Assembly: GCA_020912385.1 (NCBI GenBank)
Contig: CP087215.1
Location: 1,612,001-1,676,000 of the forward strand
Reading direction: 5' to 3'
DNA from: Neofusicoccum parvum
Lineage: Eukaryota; Ascomycota; Dothideomycetes; Botryosphaeriales; Botryosphaeriaceae
Length of the DNA: 64,000 nt
This document shows, piece by piece, positions 1 through 9,698 of this stretch; the first letter of the stretch is position 1; each line of letters opens with the position of its first letter. The notes under the pieces are model-generated. The model worked only from the letters and a program-made list of their open reading frames with translations. It searched no databases and was not told where the DNA came from. The position numbers and the translations under genes are program-made.

Positions 1-37
1 ACTAGAGACATGTAGGGACTTGCGAAAGTGATTGCAG

Positions 38-1659
38 ATGCAATCTACAATGTACACTTCCACCCACTCTCCAAATTTCCTGGACCACGACACGCGGCGG
101 TATCCAATCTCGTCTACGTTTTCCACATGTTTCGTGGCGACTCGCTCCAATGGGTGAATTCAATCCACAGAAACTACGGCGAGGTTGTCCGCCTTGGTCC
201 CGACAGACTGAGCTACACAGCACCAGCGGCATGGAAAGAGATTTACGGCCACAAGACAGCCAACCGAAAGGCCAATCCGAAAGACACGCGGTTCCTCAAA
301 GGCGAAGCAAACGGATTCAATAGCCTGCTAACCGAGCCAGACGACACAGAACACGGTGCCCAGCGCCGCATCTTCGCGCATGCGTTCAGTGATCGCGCAC
401 TTGGCCAACAAGAGGACCTCATCAAGCGCTATGTCGATGACTTAATCCAGCTGATGTTTCGGGCAATCTCGAAGGATCCGAGTGGTACAGCGGAGCTCGA
501 TGCGGTGAGGCTGTACAATTTCACGACGTTCGACATCATGGGAGACCTCACCTTCAGTGAGCCGCTTGGGAATCTGGAGAATTCAGAGTACTCGCCTTGG
601 GTGCATGCAATCTTTGATAGCTTCAAGGCAATTACCCTCATCCGGCAGCTCAACGAGTACCCTCTTCTCCAAAAGATCTGGATGGCTGTCATGCCAATGT
701 ACCTGAAGAAATCGGCAATGATCAATATGCAGCACTGTTCTGAGCGTGTTTCCAAGCGACTGGACAGGGGAGACACAGATCATCCGGATATTTGGGCTCT
801 CATCCTCCGTGGGGGGCACAAGATCAGCCGCAATTCCATGAATGCGAATAGCATTTTGTTTATGCTTGCGGGAACGGAGACTACGGCGACACTGCTTAGT
901 GGATTGACGTACCTTCTGCTCAAGAATCCTGACAAGTACAAGAGGCTGGTTGATGAGGTTCGCGCGTTCAGGAATGAGTCAGAGTTGACGATCGATACCG
1001 TGAGGCACATGAAATACTTGGTCGCATGCATCGAGGAGGCACTTCGAAGTGAGTATTCGTCTGTCATCGGGCTGAGGCATGAAAGCTAATTATTCCTGAC
1101 AGTGTACCCGCCAGTGCCGTTGGGAGCTTTCAGGGAGGTTGCGCAAGGCGGAAATGAAATACTTGGCGAATATCTTCCGGAGAAGGTAAGCTGTTCCTCC
1201 TTCTGCGTGGCATGAAGCCTCGCAAGCCTACTACTATTTGGCTGACAAAGATTTGATCCAGACACGTCTTGCTGTTATCCATTGGTCCGCCTACTATTCT
1301 CCTAAGAACTTCAAGGATCCGGAGGCCTTCCTCCCAGAGCGCTGGATGCTCGACGAGCCTGGTTTCGACGAGTACCACGCGTATGATAAGCGCGAGGTGC
1401 TGCAGCCCTTCTCGTACGGCCCTCGCAACTGCCTTGGGAAAAAGTGAGTGCCCTCGATCCACACATGCTTCACATCACAGCTGACATGCTTCGCGCACAC
1501 AGCCTGGCATACTACGAGATGAGAGCTATCCTGTCAAGGATGCTCTGGAATTTCGACCTTGAACTCTGCCCTCAGAGCTCCCAATGGATCAACCAGCAGT
1601 CTTGGATTATTTGGTCGAAACCGGAACTGATGGTTCGGTTCACGCCTCGGAAGATTTAG
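38..1659 (+). CDS. Cytochrome P450 monooxygenase, 5' end outside the window
   Basis: Heme-thiolate monooxygenase, expected to be ER-anchored and fed by cytochrome P450 reductase. Likely exons are 38-1048, 1103-1185, 1262-1443 and 1503-1659; every junction keeps frame. Seen: a proline-rich hinge (FHPLSKFPGPR), the I-helix AGTETTATLLSG, the K-helix EEALR, a meander ending PERW, and the heme loop FSYGPRNCLGK, which is rejoined across the last intron to NLAYYEMR. The N-terminal membrane anchor is missing: the reading frame runs leftwards into an acceptor-like TTGCAG at 32-37, so an earlier exon lies off the left edge. About 477 residues are present, against roughly 500-530 for the family. The substrate cannot be told from sequence; the overall look is of fungal secondary-metabolism P450s. 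No partner genes lie immediately downstream. Confidence 0.9.
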
Positions 1660-3203
1660 GAGATCCGGTGTTTTTCGAGAGTACTGTTAGTGTTCGTTGC
1701 GCTCCCGGGAATATATTGCAAATACATGCTACGAAGATTCAGCCTCTGGAATACACGAGAACATAGCGTACGAGGCTGACTTGGGAAAGCATTGTCACAT
1801 GTACGTACTTTCGTAGGCAGTTGAAGCATTTATGCAGACGTAAATGTGTAGACAATCAATTGCTAAACCTACCCGGTTAAATGCTGCAGCTGTCCAGTTG
1901 TGGACTTGTCGCAATACTTCTCGAGCCGACCTCGTCGTCATTGAGATAGCCGGTGGTTCCAAGGAACATGACACTCGTCTTGGTAGTTGATCAAAGCGCC
2001 AGAGTTACGTCATGGAAGTCTGGCAGATTGCACTGGAAGACGATTTAAAACCGTCAGCCAAAACCGTCGCTGGGTAGGTTACGATCAGGCCCAAAAGCCT
2101 GCCAGTACAGTGGACACCTCGATTCGACATGGGCCCTGGAGTTCACTCAAATCGATAGCAACGCCATGCATTCATGATTTCTGATCGAGATGGTGCCGAC
2201 TTCCGTATTCCGAACGCAGGCTGGGTCGTATTGAACCCCGTACTTCAGACGTCATACAGACCAGGCCGATGCCCGAGGCCTCAAGACTTGCAAGATCGTT
2301 CTGCCCAATTATTAAGTCGTCTGGGATCATACTTAGGCAGATGTCATACCATCTGCGCAGACATCATGCTCGGTTGGTCAAGGACATGATGCAGTCGCCG
2401 TGCGCGATGGTCGCACACGCAACAGCGCCCTTCCGAGGTCGCACGGCCTAGAATTTTCCATCGTTCTATTGTACGCACACAGCAGTGAAGAATCAGCGCA
2501 GGCGCAGAAGCCGCTAGCTGCACCGAGATTCACAGGCGCCAATCGACGAGATCGTGGCTCATAACAGCCCAGATATGGTGTGGGGTACAAGGGTAACATC
2601 GAGGTCGCACGCGCTGTCAAAGGCTCGCGCAAGACGCTAAGCAGCGCTCGCCCGGTGGAGCTGGTGATCCGGGACCAGGGCATCCATTTCGTGGCAGGCC
2701 CGAGGACGATCGGCAGGACAACGTGACCGCGACCGTACACCGTTCATGTTGCCCGATTGGAAGAACAAGTGCGGCAAGGACCAGTACGTGTACGAGAATT
2801 GGTCCGGTGGGTGCACAGTCGCCGGGCGGAGCAACGTCAGTGGCGTGAGGCGGCTCTTCAATACGAAGCGCGGCGGCAGAGTAGTCGTGGCTCATTCGCC
2901 GGCAGCGGGTGTGTGCACGCGCCGCCACGACTTCCTCCGCACTTCGCTTGGGACAAAGTGCTTGCCACCGTCCTCTAGCTCGTTGTGTCCAAGACCACCG
3001 GCCGACCTTCGTATTCAGGACTCCTCCGTTCCACCCGAGAGCTTAGTTCCGCCGCACTCCGCATACGAAGACAACGTTAAACGGACGCCAAGCTCCCAGA
3101 ACAGCGGGGAGTTGCATCAAACGGTCCACTGCATTCCTAATATAGCTACATGTGACGTCGAACATCTCCCTCTGGGTGTGTCACCAGAAGGGTCACCTGC
3201 AGG
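1660..3203. other. Intergenic region
   Basis: Between the P450 stop and the Alt a 1-like promoter I see no reading frame with convincing composition or domains. Short open frames on both strands have no splice-consistent extension. Confidence 0.6.
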
Positions 3204-3211
3204 TATATATA
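3204..3211 (+). promoter_or_regulatory. TATA box of the Alt a 1-like gene
   Basis: TATATATA lies 91 bp upstream of the start codon at 3302, in a short CA-rich leader. The clear TATA box suggests a regulated, potentially strong promoter, as is common for secreted effectors and elicitors. Confidence 0.6.
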
Positions 3212-3301
3212 CACCCAGTGCGTGTCACAGTGCAGACTACCAACCAGCAAACACCAACTATTCTAGTACACCTCCACGCCTCACAACCACCAACCTTCAA
3301 A

Positions 3302-3802
3302 ATGCGTTTCTCCATCGCCGCCGCCACTGCCGTCTTCGGCGCCATTGCCGCTGCCGCTCCCGCTCCCCAATCCACCGGCGCCCCTGACCCCAACACCTAC
3401 GAGAACATCGACATTTCCGATTTCACTGTGCGCAAGAACGACGGCATCCAGGCTGTCTTCTTCAAGCTGAGCGGCAAGAACGCTACCGATCTCGACTGCT
3501 CGGCCAGCAACCCTGGCTTCCCCTCCGACGTGATCACCTGCGGCGAGACCAAGTACAGGTTCGCTCTGTACCCCGGCAGCACCACCGAGTTCGGCCTCCG
3601 TCTCTACCACGAGCTGGGTCTTGCGTAAGATTTCCCAGACTATTTTGCACTCTCCTGGACATTTTCACTGATTACTTCCAATAGCGTTGGCTTCTACGGT
3701 GAGGGTGACGTCCCCACCTACTGCCATGCTGGCGGAAACGGCCCCGACGACTTTGTCTGCTCGCAGGTCAACCCTACCACGATCGTCATTGACGGCTTTT
3801 AA
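3302..3802 (+). CDS. Alt a 1-like secreted protein
   Basis: Small secreted protein of the Alt a 1 (AltA1) family, which forms a fungal-specific beta-barrel; members include the Alternaria allergen and plant-defence elicitors of the PevD1 type. Exons 3302-3624 and 3685-3802 give 146 residues. Seen: a signal peptide (about residues 1-19, MRFSIAAATAVFGAIAAAAP); four cysteines, in DLDCSAS, VITCGE, PTYCHAGG and DFVCSQ; and the family signature PTYCHAGGNGPDDFVC near the C-terminus. The start has a good context and a TATA box 91 bp upstream. AATAAA occurs at 3855-3860, after the stop. Expected location is the cell wall or outside the cell, where family members bind flavonoids or host proteins; that role is inferred from the family. 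Confidence 0.9.
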
Positions 3803-3854
3803 GCGTTGTATTGGTTATAGAAGCGATGTAATTTAATGTATAAAACGAACACTA

Positions 3855-3860
3855 AATAAA
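3855..3860 (+). terminator. Poly(A) signal of the Alt a 1-like gene
   Basis: AATAAA 53 bp after the stop codon, in an A-rich stretch. Confidence 0.45.
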
Positions 3861-4818
3861 ATCCATATGGCTTGGATAACTCAAATTCAAACAAAATCAA
3901 ACAAATGCTGTCAATCTGAGCGGATCACTCCTAATTTTCTTGTGTTCAAAATCTTCGGACTCTTACCTTAGTTGGTACGGCCAGAGGAAGCTGTTTTCCA
4001 GGTGACATGTAGTAGTCGCCAGACCTTCTGACGATGATTATTCTGTCTCACGTGGACAGGCTAGCTGGGTTTCGAAAAGTAGATACAGGTCTTGGAAAGA
4101 GATGCGTGGCTGCGGTGGGGTCTTCTCTTTGCTGGGTTTGACGTAGTCTGAGATGAAGTTCAATGATAGGCGGCGGTATACAACCAGCCTCCTATCTGGA
4201 GATTCTTTTTCTGGTGGTTGCTGTTTGCTACCAACCCTGGAGTCGTTGGAGGGTTGCTCTGTGATGCTGGCCACCTCTACAGCGGTGGGTTTCCGCGGGA
4301 CATGCTCTCTCTGCTGGAGGTGCTGTCCCTGAATCTGTCTTCTCAGCATCTTCAGGCAACCCTTCTATGCTTGCTAATAATTTCTCGATGTTGTCTTCGT
4401 GGTGGAGGAGCGCTTCAAACGGCCTTCTCAGGACAGTAGGGCTGTTTGCAGGGAAATGCGATTGCGAAAGCCGACGCTCACTTGCGAGTCGGCAGTTCTC
4501 TCAGATGCAAGAATACCCCGCAAGAGCGCAGCGTGAGAGCTTAGACCAAAGGCTGAAGTGTCGCGAATGCAGCGAGCGCATTGAAAGCAAAAAATTGACG
4601 AGCTATCTCAACACGGAAAGTGCACGGCCGAAGGCAGATTCGCCGGCGAAAGGTCGGGCCGCATGGCAGTCGGCAGGCGGTGAGGCTTCTTGGCGGAGTC
4701 GGTGGTCGGGTCAGGAGCGCGGACTGCTCGCTGGAAACGCAACGTTTGGCTTTCGGCGAGAGCACGACAGCTCATTGATCTCCCTCTCGACACGCCCGAC
4801 CGCCCCAATCCGCACACC
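3861..4818. other. Intergenic region upstream of erv25
   Basis: No supported gene. Open frames near 4038-4349 (-) and 4367-4843 (+) have low-complexity, non-conserved translations and no coherent splicing. The last 200 bp are the erv25 promoter and leader. Confidence 0.5.
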
Positions 4819-5695
4819 ATGGAGACGCTGCTGCGGGCCCTGAGCTGCCTGCTGCTCCTGGCCAGCCTCCCCTTCGTGTCCGCCCTCAAGTTCGACATCC
4901 AGGCCCATCCCGGCCACGAGTCGGCCAGCAAAGAGCGATGCATCCGCAACTTCGTCATGAAGGACCAGCTGGTCGTCGTCACCACCATTACCGACGGCTG
5001 GCGCGGTGATGGCCAGCGGCTGAACATGCACGTACGTCCAGTCCCGGTCAATTGCAACCCGCTGCCCGGCTTTTGTGCTCCACAAGCTCGCGCTCGAGCT
5101 CTCCCTGGCTGACCCGGACGCTCCCCCGCTGCAGATCAAGGACGCCGTGGGCAATGACTACGGCCGCCCGAAGGACGTGGTGGGCGAGAACAGATACGCC
5201 TTCACTTCCGTCGCCGACTCCGCCTTTGACGTGTGCTTCGAGAACATCCTCGAGTCGAGTAAGCCACCGCCTCGCAGCTCTGCCGGGACACAGCACTGAC
5301 CGCCGTTGCCTCGCAGAACAAGCCGTCATGAACCCGACCCGCCACGTTGAGCTCGACATCGACATCGGCGCCGACGCCAAGGACTGGAACGCCATCCAGA
5401 ACACGGAGAAGCTCAAGCCCGTCGAGGCCGAGCTGCGCCGCCTCGAGGAGGTGGTTGGCGAGATTGTCAGCGAGATGGAGTACCTGCGCTCGCGCGAGAT
5501 GAAGCTGCGCGACACCAACGAGAGCACCAACGAGCGCGTCAAGTGGTTCGCCTTTGGCACCATGGGCATGCTGGTTGGCCTCGGCGCCTGGCAGGTCGTC
5601 TACCTGCGCGCATACTTCAGGTGCGAGCAGCCCCCGTCGAACGCCGCAGCCACGGAAACTGACGCAATTGGCGCAGGTCGAAGCATCTCATCTAG
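4819..5695 (+). CDS. erv25: p24 family cargo adaptor Erv25
   Basis: Type I membrane protein that cycles between ER and Golgi in COPII/COPI vesicles with other p24 proteins and selects cargo such as GPI-anchored proteins. Exons are 4819-5031, 5135-5258, 5317-5620 and 5677-5695, giving 219 residues, the usual p24 length. Seen: signal peptide ([22 protein letters not shown]); a GOLD domain with the paired cysteines in KERCIRNF and FDVCFEN; a coiled coil rich in E/R (ELRRLEEVV to EMKLRD); one transmembrane helix ([20 protein letters not shown]); and a cytosolic tail ending YFRSKHLI. The aromatic plus basic tail supplies the coat-binding signals. The last seven residues come from a 19-nt terminal exon, easy to miss. 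The tail is much closer to Erv25 than to Emp24. Confidence 0.93.
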
Positions 5696-6391
5696 AGCAG
5701 GCGCACGCGACGCGCTTTACGCCGGTTTACGACGCATTGGAGGTGCAGCTGTAGTTTATACAAGGGTCCCGGGTCACGGATGTCGTGCACATGCTCTGTT
5801 TCTTCTTCCTGTTGTCTCAACTTCTGAATGCGGAGGGGGGCGTTACATCGGGGGCAGAGGGCTGTCGGGCTGTCTCATAAAAATATCAGGCGATTTCATC
5901 TTGGCGAATGGACGCTCGTTGTTCATGGCGGGTTCTGGCCGCTTGAAGGCCGCCGGCGCAATCGGCGATGGTGTCGCGGGCGGGCGGTGTGTCTCGACTT
6001 CTTCCCCAGAATCTGGCAGCCACCACGCAAGCAGAAGTTCTTTGTTTCCATTGGCCCGCCGTATATCTTGCCGCGAGGCTCTGCAGCCTGCCGCCGGGCC
6101 GCTCCTTCCTCGTGCGCCGCCGCGGAAGGAAGCAAGCCCGCAATGGTGGTGCTCATGGCGACGTCTTTCTCCATGCGCCTGCCGTACTTCCAGCAGGATG
6201 GCTTCTCCAAGCGCCGCACATCCTCCGTCTCTCACCCCTCTACATCCTCATCCCAGCATCTCCCGTCCCAGCAGTCTTCCGCACGCAAGTCTTCGTTCAG
6301 ATCCCGAGCACTATCTCTCCACAGCTTAAAGTCCGTACTGGTGGATGCCCGTCGGCCGGCCCCGGCAGCAGCAGCAACAGCAACAGCCACC
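5696..6391. other. erv25 3' region and leader of the BTB gene
   Basis: No separate gene seen. The reading frame of the BTB gene is open upstream to an in-frame ATG at 6143 with serine-rich sequence, so part of this stretch could be coding if the longer start is used. CAG/CAA triplets occur just before 6392. Confidence 0.5.
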
Positions 6392-7478
6392 ATGTCTTCC
6401 TCGTCCAAGGACGCCTCCAACGCCCCCAGTCTGGCTCCTCCCCAGCCCGCCCGTCCAGGGGCCTCTCGCAGCGAGTCTGCACAGAGCGTCAAGTCTGCTG
6501 TCGGCCACTTCACCGAGGCCGTCCGTCCCTCTGTATCCACTCGTGATTCCCAGGCCGAGCTGCCTGTTCCTGTTCACCACCTGGGCGTCCCGGCTCGCCC
6601 CCCCAATACCCCTCGGCAGCCCTCCAGCGACAACCTCAGATCTGGTCTGGCCGGGCCAGTGACGTATAAAGACCGTGCTGAGTGAGTTGATCTGGCGCTA
6701 TTCACCACCACAGCCCTTCCACATGCTCACTCTTGCCTTCTCCGTTCGTCACCCTCTCTCATCCATCCTTCTTGACGCTGGACGCCCACCCATTCCCTCT
6801 TCCCCTCAGCTGACCCACGCCCACCGCAGCACCCTTATCCCCGGCACCGCCATAACCGAGCTCCTCGCCGGCCAAACCGGCAAGGCCTTCAAAATCCACA
6901 CCGACCTCCTCAAGTCGCGGTCCCCCTACTTCGCCGGCCTGCTCTCGCAGCCAACGACCACGCCCGTGTCGCACACGCTCGCCTTCCCCGACCTGGACGA
7001 GTTCGCCATGGCACTGTTCGTGCGCTGGCTCTACGGCGCCTCGCTGCACGGCCCCACCGACTTCCACAGCATGCAGCACTACCTCTGCCTGTACATCCTC
7101 GCCACGCGCTTCGGCTGCGAGCGCCTCAAGAACGAAGTCATGGACCACGTGCGCGCCTACTACCGCGGCGCCAACATGACGGCGCCCGCATACCGCCTCG
7201 AGTACGTCTTCGACAGCACCAGCGGACCCAACCACATGCGCCGCTTCCTCGTCCACACGGCCGCGTACCGCTACCTCTGCGAGCGCGAGCCGCGCCTCAG
7301 CGATTCGATGCGCGGCGTGGTCGAAAAGGGCGGCGACCTGGCGGTCGATTTTGCCGAGGCGCTGGCGGCGCTGCATCAGAGCGAGCTGGGCGATGTGAGG
7401 AGGGGCCCGGACTGCGCGTTTCATGAGCATCTGGAGACGCCGGCGTGTAAGGTGAGGATTGTGGAGGCGTATGAGTGA
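6392..7478 (+). CDS. BTB/POZ domain protein
   Basis: Two exons, 6392-6681 and 6830-7478, encode 312 residues. The junction that keeps frame uses the acceptor at 6829, giving YKDRADTLIPGTA. The first about 95 residues are a low-complexity Ser/Pro/Ala tail. A BTB fold follows, shown by GKAFKIHTDLLKSRSPYFAGLL, by FPDLDEFAMALFVRWLYG and by a leucine/cysteine-rich segment (LYILATRFGCERLKNEVMDHV), which is the usual core of fungal single-BTB proteins. These are putative adaptors for Cullin-3 ligases or transcription complexes; no Kelch or MATH partner domain is present. I chose ATG 6392 because its context (AGCCACCATGT) is near ideal; ATG 6143 would add 83 residues. Confidence 0.82.
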
Positions 7479-7729
7479 TTGGGGGAAAGGGGGTTGAGGT
7501 GAAGGTGGGGAGCAGAAGGGTAAATTGCCGGGTTGGCGTTGGCGAGCTGCGTTTTTGGTTCCGGGATTATTGTTCCTAGAGACCGCTCGTTCCCCTGTGG
7601 CGTTGGTTGGTGCCTCGGACGTCTCTTTGCCTGTACTACCTAGCCAGAATGTCATCCTATTCATCTATCTCACAACCGTCCATTCGTCATCTCGTCCGGC
7701 CAATTGAAACCCGTTGAACCCGTGCTACC

Positions 7730-9111
7730 TCACGCGCGCTTCAACGCCGCCTCCGCCTGCGCCCGCGTATCCGGCTCCTCATCGCCCTGCCCGATCTGCC
7801 CGACGAAGCCGTTCTCCAGAACCTCGATGAGCTCATCCAACCTGCAATCGCATCCGTCCTGTCAGAACACCAGCCGAAAAGAAACCCAAAGATGCAAAAA
7901 GAAAGACAGCCACTCACCGACCCACGCACAGATCCGTGTGCTCATGCGCCGCCAGATGCGCGTTCACCTCGTTCACCAGCAGCACCGTCGCCGCGCCCGC
8001 GCGATGGCCGGCCGTCATGTCGTCGACGCTGTCGCCGACCATGATCAGCCCGGCGGCGCCGCCGTCGCCCAGCCCCCACGACCGCGCGATGTGCAGGATG
8101 CCGGCCGGGTCGGGCTTGGGGGGCCGGAAGTCGCGCGTCACGATGGGGTGGAAGCGGTGGCCGGCGAGGAAGCGGGTGAGGAGGTGGTTGACGGGGGTGC
8201 TGCGCGCGATGAGAAAAAAAAAGTGGAATGGAGGGCGTGGAAAGAAGGGGGGGTGGTGGTGGTGGTGGTGGTGGGGGGCCGGGGACGCACTCGAAGTTCC
8301 GGGTGCAGATGCCCTTGGGGACCTTGCGGCCGTCCAGGTAGTCCATCAGCTCGACGAGGCCGCGCTGCGGCTTCTGCGACGCCATGGCCCGGCGCTCGAT
8401 GGCGCGGACGGACTCGAAGGCGGCGTCCTGCTGCGAGGCGGGGAGGGCGTAGATGTGGTCGAGGATGTCGGTGGATTTGTCGATGCCGAGGGCGGCCCTG
8501 GCCGGGACTGGGTGAGCGCTTGTTCGGGTGCGTTGGAGTGGACGGCGTACCTCATCTCGCCGAACATGTAGTTCTGCGGCTCGCCTTCTTGGACGGTGGC
8601 AGTCAGGTACTTGAGCATCGCAACAAGGGAAACCCCTCCAGGAGGCAGGAAATGACTGCGTGAAGGCGAACGGGGAAGGAACAAAACGCTGCACAGGGCA
8701 AAAATATACAACGCAATCGTACATCCCAGCTCTTCAAGCAGAGAAATAACAGCACAGCAGGAGTCACTCACACAACGTCCCATCCACGTCGAACACCACG
8801 CCCCTCAACTTCGGCGCCCCGTCGCCGTCGCCCTTCGCCGGATCCAACGGCGCGAACCTCCTTGGTTGGTCCTTTAGCTGCTGCGCCATTGCTGCCGACG
8901 ACCGGAATCCGCGGTAGCTGCTTTGTCTCACCGGCAGCGATGGTGACGCACAGGACGAGAATGGAAAAGTGGGGGCGGTGGATCTTCTCCGAGCCCGCGT
9001 CAAAGTCCTTGAAGGGGTGGCTTGGAAGGTGGAGGCCGAGTAGTAGAAAGGAGATCTTCTGAACGGCTGTGAGAGTTGACGTCTCGCGAGCACGTGTAGT
9101 GGTTGGTGCAT
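7730..9111 (-). CDS. HAD-superfamily phosphatase, possibly mitochondrial
   Basis: Five exons (8772-9111, 8551-8584, 8291-8497, 7918-8199, 7730-7841) join in frame to 324 residues. All four HAD motifs are visible: I, VVFDVDGTL (nucleophile Asp and acid/base Asp); II, the Thr of ICTRN; III, the Lys of PPKPDP; and IV, MVGDSVDDM. The alpha-helical cap between motifs I and II (about 60-70 residues) marks subfamily IA, the phosphoglycolate phosphatase/beta-phosphoglucomutase type. Start at 9111 adds an Arg-rich, Ser-rich leader ending SSYRGFRSSAA before MAQQ, which resembles a mitochondrial presequence; start at 8889 would give a cytosolic 250-residue form. Exon 2 is only 34 nt. The third intron contains a G-rich triplet repeat (8247-8278). 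The substrate is unknown. Confidence 0.88.
8247..8278 (+). repeat. (GGT)n microsatellite inside a HAD-gene intron
   Basis: About eight tandem TGG/GGT units flanked by G6-7 runs, on the strand opposite to the gene; the pre-mRNA reads CCA repeats. The four or more G runs could fold as a quadruplex on the template strand. Confidence 0.75.
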
Positions 9112-9698
9112 CGTCAGTTCGCCAAAAAGGGTGTGATTGGTGATTTGGCAACGCACGGAAAGTCTGAGATCCACATGGGAAAGCGTCGTCATGATAGGCC
9201 CAGAGGAATGCCCGGCGCCTTACTGGTTTCGGTCAAAGTGCCGCCCGTCGGACGCGTGCAAGCTTGCTGGGCATCTCCTTCGTCAGGAGCAAATCCTGTA
9301 GCCTAGCCAGAGGTGCGGCGGCGTGTGCAAGTTTATCAATCCAAGTCCGATCTTTTAGTTGAAAACTCAATTTCATTCACGAGAGCTAATCTGTTAAGAG
9401 AAGAAAGAAATAGACCGTCAGAAAAAGTACCCATAGCCCTGACCCTATCGTTCCCGATCCGTAACCATCGTAAGGAGTGTCTCGGTATGATTGCTTCCCA
9501 TCCCATTGCTGGTGCTGAGTGAAACCATCCGTGTTAGCCAAGCGCCAGAGCCATCCAGAGAAAATACACGCCGAAGTTAGTAAAAGAAGAGCAGAGTTGT
9601 AAAAGGAAAACCGCCACCACCGAGGCACTGCGTTCAGCACGAGCCATTATGACCACACGTATCCCGATCTTGATTTTTCATCTTTGTCAAGCTGTTTT
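9112..9698. other. Intergenic region between the HAD and NBR1-like genes
   Basis: Holds the HAD promoter (minus strand) and the 3' region of the NBR1-like gene. A minus-strand frame at 9386-9640 looks hydrophobic, but lies in the NBR1-like 3' region and has no support. Confidence 0.5.

Noticed and set aside
5843..6235. Minus-strand frame opposite the BTB-gene leader
   Set aside because: It mirrors GC-rich codon bias of the other strand and has no domain or start context.
6759..7664. 301-residue minus-strand frame antisense to the BTB gene
   Set aside because: Shadow of the BTB exon: Ala/Val/Glu-biased translation produced by high GC at third positions.
8200..8280. GC-rich triplet repeat as a possible coding expansion
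   Set aside because: It falls fully inside an intron of the HAD gene, whose flanking exons join in frame without it.
7704..8663. 319-residue plus-strand frame over the HAD gene
   Set aside because: Antisense to five coherent HAD exons; it contains repeat-derived poly-Val and Arg-rich junk.
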